Assembly (NCBI RefSeq): GCF_018320785.1
Contig: NC_054882.1
Location: 26,292,719 to 26,356,718 of the forward strand
From: Cheilinus undulatus
Lineage: Eukaryota > Chordata > Actinopteri > Labriformes > Labridae
DNA length: 64,000 bases
Direction of reading: 5' to 3'
The notes beneath the pieces were generated by a model that was given only the letters and a program-made list of their open reading frames with translations, searched no databases and was not told the DNA's origin. A program made the position numbers and the translations under genes. Positions 12,081 through 25,417 of the stretch are shown here, in pieces. The stretch's first letter is position 1, and each line of letters opens with the position of its first letter.

Positions 12081-13344
12081 ATGAGGGTAAACTGTCAAAA
12101 TTATTTTAAAGGGTTTTCCTTGTATTTATAATGTAGACTGTAAGTGAATAACAACACTTTTAAAGAGACCTCCACTTGAGCTTTGATTACATATCAAAAG
12201 CAGCTATTCTGAGGGATTACAGAGTGCAGGAGGCACAGAATATCAACATAGAAGCTTGGGGTTTAAATATTAAAATGATTATTAATCATTTAGCATCATC
12301 ATTAAGCACCAAGCAAATATTTTTCCCCTCTATTCCTGCAGCTCTAGAGTTAGAGAGGAATAAAAGCAAGGCTCATGGTGCTCAGGCTTGCACACGATCT
12401 TTTCCTCCCACATACAGTACAGTAAGTGGTTTGACACAGAGGTTTAAACACACAAATCCACACACACTAAAGACACAGATTATGTTTTCAGCAAAGAGGT
12501 GGTGATATAACTTTAATGTTAAGCATATTTATCAAGTATTCACACATCAACTCAAGTTGGTTTCCAACAGTTTTAATTGAGTTTCAGCTTGATTTGTAGT
12601 GTGTTCATAGCACCCGAGCTAATCCAAAACTTGGACATCAATATTTGCATTTGCACACATTTGAATGGACATAAAACTCCAGTACAAGTCATCTACCATG
12701 ATCTAGTTCCTATTCTATGCTGTGCAATTTTAGCATCTCAAACAGGGGTGTGTGTGATGCAACATTCAGTCACATAAATCTATTTTGAGACGAGGCAGAC
12801 ACAGCATCTTCTCATCAGACATCAGAACCAAAAAGTTCCACGTACAGAGCAAAGGGAGGAGTAACTTTATCTACAAAGCTTACAATCGACAAAGATTTTT
12901 TTTTTCTCATTTTCAACGACAAAATACAAGCAGAAGTGTTAAAGGCATCACTTTGTGCTTTGTATGACATCCTCTTTACTCAATGACTCAAACTAGTAAT
13001 GATGCAAGACAGGTTAAAGCTCTCAGTCACTAAATATGATTCAATAAACTGATTTTTTTTCTTGCCACATTTTAGCAACAAATTTTCTGTGTAATTACAG
13101 ACAAAAAAAAACACTAAAAGAAGAGGTGGCATTAGAAATAAAATAAATGATCATACAGTAACTGATGTAAAAAAAAAAAGAACAAAATCAATAACGGATG
13201 TAAATAACAGAAAAAAAAAACTGGCTGGGAGGAGTTAAAACTGCACAAAATGTGTTGACCTTTGTCAGACCTGTGGGAGAAAATTCAGTTTGCAAAACTG
13301 GTTTGAAAACAATTTAGATATCCTTGAGCTCAGCAAAACAATAT
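12081..13344. other. Intergenic stretch between dpf3 promoter and zfyve1 3' end
   Basis: AT-rich and mostly unique sequence with A-runs of about 9-11 (13101-13215). The open frames here are short and show no recognisable similarity. Part of it may belong to longer zfyve1 3' UTR forms. I see no gene. Confidence 0.5.
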
Positions 13345-14349
13345 CAGTGCAACCAACCAGACAGTTTATTTTCTGAAAACAAGAAAATCAGATGTCAAGA
13401 AAACAAACAAACATTTTATGACTCATGAACACGTAAAATGCCGCTTAAGAGAGATGGTGAGGTTTGCTCAGAGGTCATGCTCCGAGCAGAAAAAGGCCAT
13501 GGATTCCTCACACTGCCATGCATGCCAGACTGCTAATAATTTTTCTTTTCAATACATAAATAATTTCCAACATTTCAAATGTACACTCTAACATAGTTCT
13601 TTGTCTTCATACAAACACAAAGTACATGATAAAATATAAACATCATACCAGCACAGACACAGTGACCTGAATGATTTTTGGCACACCAGATATCCACAAC
13701 GGAGACCCGACTGTAGCAGATTACAGCTCAGTTAGCGACAGACTAATTGATCATGTGGATATCTGGAATTTGGCCATGGTAAGCAACAGCCTATAACAGC
13801 TGAAAAAGGCTTAGTGCAAAAACTAAAATGTTGCAATACAGCATGCAATGGAACCTGCAGTTACACCTGCACAGATATAAAATATCTCCTTGCCATTACA
13901 CGCACGACATCAGAGAAACAATAAGAAGAATCGCTGGAAACTAATCACACCAACCCTGTAGGGTTCTCAACTAGCTAGTAATCTTTAAATGATACTTTTT
14001 TTTCATATTTTCTGATAGTAGAAAAATAGCTCAACAGCCATATTTAACATAAAATCAGGGATTTGTGTCAATAAGAATTAAAATATTCACTCTGTGAATA
14101 ATCAGAGTGGAAATGCCGATTTCACACTCAGTCAAGTAACTCACATGTTCTGGCTGCTCTACAAAGGCCACAGGAACTCTGAAATCCCAAATCTGCTAAA
14201 TATGCTATATAAAGATTACGCCTAAAAACTTCCTTTCCACAGATACGAGACAGAACCATCAGAGGAACAGAGGTAAAGCAGTGTCAGACTGCGAGCTGAG
14301 TGAATGACTGGTTCTCTCTGGTGCTCCGAGGAAGGAAGATTGTCCCTCG
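13345..14349 (-). other. zfyve1 3' UTR candidate with poly(A) signal
   Basis: Downstream of the zfyve1 stop codon the minus strand has about 1 kb of non-coding, non-repetitive sequence and then a canonical AATAAA at 13370-13365. The transcript end near 13345 is inferred from that signal. Further signals downstream cannot be excluded. Confidence 0.45.
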
Positions 14350-17300
14350 TTAAAGTTCCCCAGGCTTCTGGTTGCAGCTGGTGCACACGCGCACAGGGTG
14401 GTCCCAGCCTCGAGACGGGACCGAGCGACGATCCGGGGAGCAGTCGTCGCACACTCCTTGGCCACATGCGCGGCAGTGGTGCTTGGACAGCTTGGCAGTG
14501 AACTCGCGTTGGCAGTTGTGGCAGGCGAGGATGTCCTGGTCGGGCACCCAGTAGGCGGGACGGGCGGCGTCTTTTACCAGGCCTACAGAGGGGTGAAGCA
14601 AAAATTAGCACAGATTAGTGAGGGAATAAGCTAATACTTATGATTGTCACATAGTCATTTTAAACCTAGATTAAAAGTTGATTATCAGTCTTGATGGACT
14701 CTCTAATAATTTTATGTCAGCCAGCTTAGCATAAAAACTGCAATCAGAGGGAAACTGCTAAAATCAGTCTGAAGGACACCATTATTTTGTGACAATACTG
14801 CTTAAAACAGGAGGAATTCAAGCTGACATTCCTTCAAGTAACGCTACCAAGGCTTACCCATTCGCATATACATCTTGTTTATCAGTAAAATCTCGTTCAT
14901 CTATCAGCTGTTGGCTGCATGTCACATCGATCAGAAACTTAACATGAGTCATGTAACATCTTGTTCTACACTGCAGGGGTAAACTTAGCAGAATATCCTC
15001 TGCCATAGAGTGCTTTATATGCTCCAAAAACCAGAGATACAGTCACTAATGAACGCGTGGCTTGTTGTCTGACCCACATGATCACTGCTAAATGAACTTT
15101 TGCGTGCCCATCAGTGTCAAAGCTACAACCACAAAACAACTTCAGACAAAAATATCCTGCAGATTACAGCAAACATGTTATTAACAAGCAGATTTATGTG
15201 GAAGAAGAAGCAGAAGTGTTTGTAATGGTGATTATTCCTGATAGAAGATTAGAAATAGTTAGATTGAATTGATGCAGCTTTTAAATTTCAGTCTGTTTTA
15301 CTCATGTCTTTCAACATATAAAGATAACTTAGGCTTATCAAACAGCTTTGATTATCTTTATCTTCATTAGAATTGTATCGATAGGAAGCGAAGTAATGAG
15401 GATGTGACAGACTATTAACATGCATGAATATTTGATGTGAAGTGCTGTTAGTGCATATTTAGATCGTTGAGTCATTTGTAAGACAAGATATAAACTTCAG
15501 CGCAAGAGGATTCAAAGTTCCAACTTTAACAGGTTTTCCCTATCAGTTACATAGATTATGGTGCTCTGTCTGATTTCTATTGCCATGGTCTATTTTGCCC
15601 CGCCAACTTTACATTTTATAAAGCCTAGGTCAGCCTGCTCAGCAGTGAACCCGTACGTGCACGTAAGCCGTGCTGCATGCACAGAAAGTTGCACGGCGTA
15701 TCCGTATGGATTGGCGCGCTCCTGTTGTGTCTCTCTCACATGCACGAACTGCCTCAATGTCTCATTTGTTAAACATTTTGGTAATATTCTCATCTTAAGT
15801 GACAAAACCCCAATATGCAAGTGTGTTTGTAGAGAAGATTAGGCTTCAGTCAGAAGTATAACTTAATAGGAAATGATCTAAGTCTTTATAGCAGGTATAC
15901 AACCTGTTAAAACTTTTTGCATCCACTAACAAAGCAGAGAAAGGGAAGAAGGCATTCAGATTTTCATTTCAAGCTGAGTGAAACAGTCTCTGACTTTAGT
16001 CGTTTGTTGGATAATTCCTAATTCCTTTGGGAGTTGAGGAGAATACAGCTGCTGTAAACATTTCTGTTTCTGTGAATTAACTAATTCCTGAGTTACACGG
16101 ACAAGGGAGGAGGAACAGAGTTAATAACAACCAATTATTTCTCTCTAAAATGCAAACTTGTCACAGAAATTCTATTTAAGTATAAATAAGAAAGACTTTG
16201 TTTTACTTAGGCCAACAAATATAAAATACCAACTCCACCATAAATTAAGGAATAAAAGTAAATAAAAAATACAGGAAATAAAGGCTGTGACACAATTATC
16301 TGGTGGAGACTAGTTTTACTTGAAATAAAAAAAAAAACTTGATTGTCAGGTCAGACAAGGAAAAAGCTGAAAACTTTAATTGGTCAATCAATTTATAATC
16401 CCATTACCTCTTATTTAATTACTAAAAGAGAAAAATGTTTCAAGAGGACAGAATTTTCACAGATTTAGCCTCTTCATTCTGCTTTAAAAATGCACAAGAT
16501 TTGTATATTTAACTTCAAAATACCACAATTTTTAGTGAGATCCTAATTTGTTAAAACATGTTTTTGTGATTCTATATGATGGTTTGTCTCTGGATGTTTT
16601 CTTAGCAGGGGGCAACTGCATCCTGGAGTTTCTACTGGTTTCAACATGTTTACAGCCATGAAAATCTCACAACCCTTCATTCCCCTCTTGGATTTGTACC
16701 TCTTAATTTCCAGCCACAGACACCTTAATAACAAATATATGAAACGATACTTTTGACCCCTTCTTACTGAATATTGCTTGAATTTTCAGTAACTAAATAT
16801 ATCTGCAATTAATTACACTGTATAAAAGCTGGATTAGCATCTGTTCAGCTTGGCTGTATTTATTAATTCTGTGTTAGCATGAGAATTATCCATGCTTTCT
16901 TTTCCTCATCGCTGCTGGAAGTGCATCCTCAGTTCAAGAAATATGAATTCCTTGGTGGGGTAGCCATGGAAACATAAAAACAAGATTTAGAAACAAGTCA
17001 GATAATTTTGTTGTGATTGGAGCAAACTGTGTTCATAGGTATTTTTGGGCTGGTGATGAACATGGAGAGGTTTTCAGCAGGATCAGGTGATTGAAAGTGT
17101 TTTATCTTTGCCCTTCAACATTACACGTGGGTGGATAGTGGGCTTATGAGGCAGCCTCATACATATTATTACATATATAAGCATGATATCTATGATAAGA
17201 AAGATCTTACTGGATTTGAAAAAAAGGATTCAGACATGAGTAGAAAGAAAGGCCATAACTGGTCTCTATACATGCATCTGAGACATTCTCTCCTGAATAT

Positions 17301-20300
17301 TTGTGAAGACTGTATACGTCTGATCAAGAACACTCTTTAAATGTCATGTAAATCTGCCTCCAAGCATTTATATCTTAAACAAATATCCTGTGGGTTTACA
17401 CCAGGAAGTCTCATAAAATGAAATGTGTCAACAGGCTCACTGGTCATCTAACTCACCTTTGCACTAGTGTAAGAACCTGAACTCAAAGTCTGTGTTAAGC
17501 AGCCGAGCACTTCTGAGAGGAGATTGTACCATGATGTGTCCTGAAGAGCCAACTATTCACTTCTCTAGTCGCTGCGTGGGGGAGGATTCTTATTTTTTGG
17601 ACAACAGAAATTTTGTTGGCAGGATTAATAAACTACAGAGAAGTGAAAAAAATCTGCTCAATCAAACATAATTTAAATCACTCTAAGTCTGCAGTAACAT
17701 TGAATCAGTAGAACCCATTAAACATGCTGGGGATCAAATGACCTAGTTTGATTCTGAATTAACCTCTGGTAATAGTGTTTGTACTATAACAACATGATGA
17801 TTCAGATGGTCTGTACTTCTTAACAGTGAGGTTTTGTAGGTTTCCCAAAGTTCAAATGAGAGACAAAACCTCAGTATTTTCCTCTCTGACTGTAAATAGC
17901 CACATTACGCCTCTGCCACCAGAGGGCATTGCACTCTCACACTTACTGGGTCATCTATTCACGTTACATAACAGTCCTGTTGAGGCTTGTTTTGGGCAAC
18001 ACTCACCAAGTGGGATGTCAATAGCTGTGACCACAACCCCGATGGTGTTGGTCACTGCTTCTCCGACCTTTCTGGCAAGGGTTCCACCTTCCTCCTCCTC
18101 AAGCTCTGCCTCCAGAAGCTCTGCAGAAAGAAAACAACTTTGCTGAAGACGAGCTTTAAAGTGGAATTATGAGGAAATAGATGAAAAACGGGAAACAATA
18201 TTGAGAGCACATACCTGCAAAAGAAGCTCTCTGCTCAAAGCAAATGTCACAAACTCTGACAGGAGCAAGACCCCAGCCTCTCTCAGGGACTGGCGCAGCT
18301 TTGGAAGAGCAGCCGTCGCAGAAGCCCTCCCCACAGGCACGGCAGTGATGTTTGGTGTCGTTGTCCTGGAAGACTGCGTGACACTTATGGCACACCTTGT
18401 AGAAGAGAGAAAACAACAAAAGCAGTTGAAGATGTTATTGACCTGGAGCTTGGGGGAAGAGGACACAATCTTTCCAGGTTTTATCTTGTGACCTGCAAAC
18501 ATGGATTGTGTAATAGGCACAGAGCAGCGCACACAGTAAACATCCCCCTGGACATGAAAGTGTTGACTTGGCTGCTGGTGGCAGAGGAGGAGGGGGGGGC
18601 TGTGTGTCACTCACCAAGATGAGGGAGTTGGGTTTCCAGTAGGCTGGGGCGATCTGATCTGTCAGCCAAGAGGTGACAGCTTTCGCAGGCTTGACACTGA
18701 GCTCTGACACAGACTGGGCCACAAGGTTTACTCCATCCAGAAGACGCTGAGCTGCATTGCTGTTGTCCTTTAAAAAGCCATCTGACTGCAGAGAAAACAA
18801 CCATAAATGGGGGTTGTTTTGATACCAGAATTTTAGAAAATATATAAGTAAAACACAAATGATCTCCATACTTGTCTCAATATCAGAGTGACTAAGATAA
18901 GAGTCTTTGGCACCAAAAATTGACTTTTTTAAAAATTCTTCTATTACTAAAAACTACAGGCAAACTCCTGCATACTGTATCAGAAAAAAACACTAAAGTG
19001 TCAAAGTTAAGACACCCTCATTATAAACTGGATAAATCAGCAATTAAAGCCATTTCAATGAGGCTTTATGATTACAAATAATCATGGAAATATGTTCAAA
19101 ATCAGATAAAGACACAAAAAAGAATCTGCTTCTCTTACCCCTGGCCATACATGCTGGATCTCAGTGCGCACAACAGTATCCACAGGATCCTGATTCCCAT
19201 ACCAGTACTGACGACTGCGATAGATCACTCCACAGTATGGACACTCAATAACATACCTGTTCAATACAGTAAATGTAAAACTCAGAGAAGATAAAAACAT
19301 TTGAATGTGATATGGAGCATGCAGGTTGATTTTAAAAGACTTTGACAGTAAGTCAGAGCTGGGAACACCAGCGCTAAAATTAGGCTCGGTACAAGGTAAC
19401 CGAGCCTGGTTATTCATGCCCCAGGTCACTCAGCTGAGACTCACCCAGACCAAGCGTATTTAGCAAGACCCATCCACGGAGAGTCGGAGGAAGCAGAAGT
19501 CTTAGGGACAACAATCACTTCCTTTCCAGCTTCGTAGCAGGCCTAAAGTGAAGCACAAACACAGCAACTTTAGATTCGAGTAGTATAAGAGTGATAAAAA
19601 CATCAGTGGAGGAGAAGCGGAAAGCTACTTCTTGGAACGTATAAATTAACAGCCTATATTGCTATGGAAGTTACCCCCTATATTAATGAGCAAGAATATA
19701 ACTACTGGTGCAAGCTTTAATGTATGTACGATGCTTACAAAAATATTCACCCATTTGGATGTTTTATCCTTTTATTGATTTTTTAAATCATTTATGTTCA
19801 ATATAATTTGGCTATTTTTGACAAAAAAAAGAAAAAACTCTATAAGGTCAGAATGAACAAAATTTATACAAAATAATTTCAAATGAATAAAAATAAGTAA
19901 TGTAAAATAAGTGACTGCATAAATATTTACTCCCTTCAAGTCAGTATTTAGTACCTTTAGCACCTTTGGTTGCAATCATAGCACTGAGTCTGTGTGGATA
20001 GGTCTCAATCAGTCTTATGCATCTGGATGCCGCTATTTTACTTCACTCGTCTTTGTAAAACTGCTCAAACTCTGTCAGGTTGCAAGAAATCAGCTTTTTT
20101 GTAGTCCAGCCAGAAATTCACCATTGAATTGAGGTCTGGGCTTTAACTCAGCCACGTCAGACCATTCACCTTGTTTCTTTAAACCATCTCTGTGTAGCTT
20201 TCACTACATGCTTCGGGTCATTGTCTTGCTGGAAAATAAATCTTCCCTTAAGATGTAGTTCTCTTGCAGACTGAATAAGATCATCCTCCAGGATTTTCCT

Positions 20301-23300
20301 TTATTTTAAAGGCATTCATTTTTACCCACTACCTTTACAAGCCTTCCAGAGCCAGCTGCTGAGAAGCATCCCGCCAGCATGATGCTGCCACCACCGTGCT
20401 TCACAGTGGTGATGGTGTGTTTGTGGTGATGTGCAGTGCTTGGTGTCTGCCAAATATAGTGTCTTGTCTGATGGTCAAAAAGACCCATTTTGGTCTCATC
20501 CGACCAAAGAACTTTCTTCAGCTTGATCATGGAGTCTGCCACATGCCTTTTGGCAAACTCTAGTCCAGATTTAATCTGTGTTTTCTTCAACAGTGGCTTC
20601 CTCTTTGCCATTATCCCATAAAGCTTGGACTGGTGAAGAACTCGGGCAATAGTTGTTGAATGCCGAGTCTCTCCCATCTAAGTTGCTGAAGCCTCTAACT
20701 ACTTCAGATCAATTGTATTTTATTTTTTATTTAACCTTCATTTAACTAGATAAAGACCCATTGATATCGAGATCTCTTTCACAAGGGTGACCTGGTCAAT
20801 ATCTTGCACAGCCACTCAGTTTGTGAGGATGGCCTGATGTAGGCAGATTTACACATGTGCTATATTCCTTCCATTTCTTGATGATAGATTTAACTGAACT
20901 CATGGGGATGCCTAGAGCCTTGGAATTTTTTTTTTGTATCCATCTCCTGACTATTTTTCAATAACCATTTCTCTGAGTTGCCTGGAGTGTACTTTAGTCT
21001 TCGTGGCATAATGGTAGCCAGGAATACTGATAAACCAGTGACTGGACTTCTACATATTGGTGTATTAACCATTGCAGAAACATAAAAAATGATTTTGGTA
21101 ATTACCAATGCTGTTAATTTAGGGCAGCTGTGGCATAAACCTTACTTTGGGTGGTGGTCTAATAAATTTGTTAAGCACAATATATATATATTGACCATGA
21201 TTGATTTATAAAATCAATTAAAGGGTTAAACATCCAAGGGTGTAAATAATTTTTAAAGGCAGGTATATTAAATGTTATACATTCTGCTTTCTGTACCTTT
21301 CATTTATTTCTTCTCTTTAATCCTAAACTTTGAAAACTATCACCTACTTTTCTGTAAACTAATGTTACTACACCTCCCTCTTTACTGAGTGTAGTAGAGA
21401 GCGTAGAGTGTCAATCTGACACAGCTATTGTGTAGAAAGGGGCATATTTTTCTGATTTTAAAAAGAAAAATGGGGTCACTGCAGACTCTTTATGCTCTTA
21501 ACTCCACTGCCATTTATCTGTAAAATGCTTTCTAGCATGATCCTCAGAGGCTCAAGTGAAAACAGTGCTTACCTTGCAGGTGTAAATGCGGTTATCATAC
21601 TGAGCAGAATAACGACAGCGATGTTTTGCTTCATGGCACATTCCTTCCTTTAAGTGGTTCATGCCATTCTTGCAGCCAGATCTGAGAAAGTAATATGTAC
21701 TTACATTAAACTTAAATGAACACTATGTTGGAATTTTTAACAACTGGAAAGCAAGAGATTTAAAAGTAAAATTAAATACTCCTTAAAGCTTTCAAAACAA
21801 GAAAAAAAGCACAGTTTTTATAGTTTTATTGGTACCTTTCTTCTTAGCTACTGTGGCAGCAGCAATGGCATATGTTGCATGGCAGACTACTGGATAAAGA
21901 AGCGTAAACTGCGACTAGAAGCTGGCATTCTGTTTCTGTACCTCATTTATGTTTTGTTCTGCTTACTTGTGATGGACCAAGATTATTCTCTACCACTAAC
22001 TGCATGTTCTAGTGTTTAAGCACCCCCTGTAATATGGAACTCTCCAATGTCCCATAACACTTTGACCTTAGTAAACGTAATAAAAGCTAAACATACTGCA
22101 CAGCTTGTTACACTGAGGAATTTGAAGAGTGTACAACCATGATCCTTTCATGATGAATTTCACAAAATGAGGGGGAAAAGCTGCTGAAAGTGGACTTCCT
22201 GGTTAACACTGCAAGATACTCACAAAGCATTTGGGAATCCCTTGCAGTGTCAACCAGGGGTCCACTTTCAACAGTTTTTTTTCTCCTTCTTTTTGAGAAA
22301 TATGTTCATAAAGCGTGAAGTAAATACTTATGGGGTGCAGTTTTTAAAAACGTCTGTAATAAGCATAACTTTTTAAAATCTTTTTTAAAGTCACTTACCC
22401 ACAACTGAGGCACAGGCTGGAGCAGGTGAAGTATTCATCAGGAAAGAAGCAGCTGTGGGCTACAAGCTCACCTGTAATTTCCCCATTAAAGCGCTCACTC
22501 AGAGCCTGAGGGGAAAATCAAGGAGAAGAGGCAATCAGCTAACCAAGACAAAACATAAAATGCATTCAAAAAGAAAACAAGAAAATGAAAAGCCCACAAC
22601 CCGAATCCTTTATTCCTGAATCTAAGAAACCAGTTTGAACTATATAGTGGCAATAATTAAGTGTTACCATGCATTCAACCGGTGTTCTACAACAAAAATT
22701 GGCCTGGTTTGGAGCAGGCCAGATGCCAGTCGGCTTCATACAGCCCTACCTGCAGGGCTTTAAAGATGACTACGGGGGTGCGAGGGGATCGGGTGGCGTT
22801 GTTGTCCAGGAGCTGCTCGAGTTTGTTCTGCAGGCCGCGGAAATCTGTAGGTGGATTCAAAGTCTGAGTTCCCCAGTACTGCACGGAGCTGAACGCCTCT
22901 GGGAAACGGGAGAGCTTCTTGAAGCGCTCGGACAGCAGCCGGTCAACAGACTCAGATGACTTATCTAGAGAAATAGACAAGAATTTACAATAGAATGTAT
23001 AAACAACATGCTGCAGAAAATATGAATAAATGTTGGGTGGTTCCCTCTCAAGGAAAGATGTGACATTCAGTGGCATCATTCTATTCATAAAGATCTCAGT
23101 AAAAATACTATCATGCCCAGCAGAGCCTTTCCTTTCTCTGGTGGGCTTTAACTTATCAAGACCCAAGTTAACCAGGGTGCAAAGACTACAAGATTATTTC
23201 ACTCTAGAGAAAGTTAAGTTCAAATGTATTTCAGTAAAAGTAAAGTAACTAGTCCCAGCTAAAAGCGAAAGCTAATTTATTTAAGTAGTGAGTGATTTCT

Positions 23301-25417
23301 TTTATACCTGGGGTTAAAAAGTAAAATATGATATTTCCTTCATTTGCAGGGTGTAAGAAACAAGAGAACATGATCCTTTACCAGGCTGTTTGATTAAAGG
23401 AACACCTTCATAATAAAGTGCATTGCAATAGATAATTTTGTATGTAATGTGAAATCATCTTATCCCTTTTTTCCACTGACTAAAAGATGGAAACATAAGC
23501 CAAAAATACAGTTGCTTTCACAAAGATGACAGAAAGTATTTACATCCTCTTTCAGCCATTTAGTAGAATGATTTTATTTAGTAATGGATGCTTTTAAATG
23601 TGACAAAGCACAACACACCTCCCTCAAAATATACATAAAAAGTAGTGGTTCTAAAAGCTACTCCAAAAGTAAAACACACAAACAAGCTACTTACTTGCTG
23701 TAACCTGAGCAAATGTAATGTTATTCTCTATTCCAGCAAATTTAGCTTTTGGACAATCTAGGAATCTCATTTTAAACCTCACAGCCTCTTTTCTCTTTGT
23801 TGTAACTGTATAAATTTTTTTTCTAGGAATGCATGACATTATCTGTCTGTGGGTATGAGCACAAATACATGATCCTTACAAATGTGGCATCATTTTAAAG
23901 GGTAATAAACAGGCTTTCCACTGGTGTAAGATTTATTACCAAGAAGCATTGTTACAACAAAGAAATAATCTACCAAATACAAATTTCCTTACTTTTTGTT
24001 ATAAGTTTACTTTGACTTCACCAAACAGCATCCACATTTTTTGACCAGAAAAGGGTGTTTAAACAAAATTTGGAATGCTAAGTGCTACCTCTGACGTTAT
24101 GTAAAAGAGACAGAGCAACACTGCAGCCTAATATTTGCTAAACCTGTTATTATCTGCAGGGCTAAAGTCTTAGATCACTTCAGACACACCGGCCCGTCCC
24201 TTACAGGGATGCAGACCAAAATTGATGGTGACACAGTCATAATCAAGTTATCAGGCCTTCACTTGGGTAATGAATGTGAAACAGAGAGCATTCATGAGAG
24301 GGTTAGGGTTTTACCTGATCCAAGAAGCTTAGTGTGAACGGTTTCATGGAAGATGACCACAGCAGGCCCCAGTGTTGACAGAGGGACATCCAGGCCACAG
24401 CGAGCTGTTGTTGCCTTAAGTTCCTTAGTAAAATGCTTCAAGTAAGCATCCGAGGCGTCCCCAAGGAACTTGAACAGATCGTCATGGAGACGATCAGCGT
24501 GGGTGCGGTAGATAACAAGGTCGGAGATGGCGAGTACCTTGAGCAATAGGCGTGTTCTCTGGCCCTGTTTGGAGCTGTTCCCCAGTAGCCCCTCTGTATC
24601 GATGACCACAACCTTACGGCTGGGGTCAAACGCCGCCCACACGCCCACCGTACATGACTCTTGTGTAGGAGAGGTTTTGAACACCTCTCTGCCCATGAAG
24701 AACGTGTGGTTCAGGGTGTGAGATTTACCCTCGCCTGTGTTGCCAAAGATGGACACCACCTTCAGGAGCTGGTCAGGGTCACAGCTCAGACGTTTGACAA
24801 ATGAACTTTCATCCTTTATCTTTGGAGAAAAACAATAGTTTTGATGTTAATATTGGCTAGCGAAACAACATAATGTGCAACCAAAGTGTCCCATTTGCAC
24901 TACTCACCTGCATTTCCTCATTCTCATCCACCAAGAGAAAACTCGAAACCTTCTCCAGCAGCTTGGCTCTCTGAGATTTGGTCTCATTGTCTATTTGGAC
25001 AGCAGGCAGGACAGATGTTTGGACAGAGCTAACCTCTGCAGGTTTGGGTGGAGGAGGGTAAGATGTTAGCTGGTGTTTCTTCTTGTTGCCTCCACTGTGG
25101 GTGCGTTTCTGACAGTCTTGGCACAGGTTAACTTTGCAGTTCTGGCAGCGAACCACAGATCTACGGCGCTTGCTGTTCTCCCCATTTCCTCCTTTGCAGT
25201 TGTCACAATATGGGACGTGACCAGGACCTATCTGAACCCGCTCATGGTTCTTCAGGCTCTCCTGATTGTGGAGCTCCAGCTCACAGCGGACACACTGCAA
25301 GCTTTTGCATTCATCACACTCAAATGCAGCCTCCTCAGAGCCACCACAGGCGTAACTCTCCTGACATATTAGACTGGTATTGACTCCCTTTTCTGAAGAT
25401 GAGCCATGGCCACTCAT
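14350..25417 (-). CDS. zfyve1: zfyve1 / DFCP1: double FYVE-domain protein, 11 coding exons
   Basis: DFCP1 binds PI3P on ER- and Golgi-linked membranes and marks the omegasomes where autophagosomes form. Coding exons (minus): 25417-24908, 24819-24315, 22964-22750, 22505-22399, 21681-21573, 19542-19445, 19256-19139, 18785-18615, 18395-18215, 18120-18007, 14582-14350. All have GT-AG borders and compatible phases, giving 786 residues against 777 in human. Residues 1-170 are cysteine-rich with zinc-binding CxxC pairs. The P-loop GNTGEGKS is at 196-203 in an NTPase region closely matching human DFCP1. A second cysteine-rich, ER-targeting region is at about 430-540. FYVE 1 (from about 604) has KHHCRACG and RVC motifs but WKPN in place of WxxD. 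FYVE 2 (from 721) has [12 protein letters not shown] and RVC. The stop is TAA at 14352-14350. The first ATG in exon 1 matches the family N-terminus. No frame break was seen. Confidence 0.95.
19735..21258 (-). mobile_element. Degenerate Tc1/mariner transposon in a zfyve1 intron
   Basis: It lies between zfyve1 coding exons 5 and 6. Imperfect inverted ends are seen: left (19736-19795) ttacaaaaatattcacccat.., right reversed (21258-21190) tttaaaaattatttacaccc.., both followed by ttggatgtttta/ttaac and a shared gattt(t/a)..aaatca core. Transposase text is on the minus strand. The 20677-20306 frame has [23 protein letters not shown] (first catalytic Asp) and [15 protein letters not shown] motif (second Asp) follows near 20228 in another frame, and a helix-turn-helix-like stretch lies near 20890-20800. 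Several frameshifts and stops show that it is dead. Confidence 0.85.
22181..22274. repeat. Inverted repeat (hairpin) in zfyve1 intron 4
   Basis: The left arm 22181-22215 (ctgctgaaagtggacttc.. to ..cactgcaag) pairs with the right arm 22241-22274 across a 25-nt loop. By eye about 31 of 35 positions match, with one bulge. Weaker purine/pyrimidine pairing continues outward on both sides, which favours a fold-back MITE. A structured RNA remains possible. Confidence 0.7.

Noticed and set aside
14222-14634. Several overlapping open frames on both strands around the last zfyve1 exon
   Set aside because: Only the frame with [12 protein letters not shown] and RVC joins in phase to the preceding exon. 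The others are shadows of a GC-rich exon.
24875-25372. Plus-strand frames opposite zfyve1 coding exon 1
   Set aside because: They are antisense shadows. The cysteine pairs of the zinc-binding region are on the minus strand.
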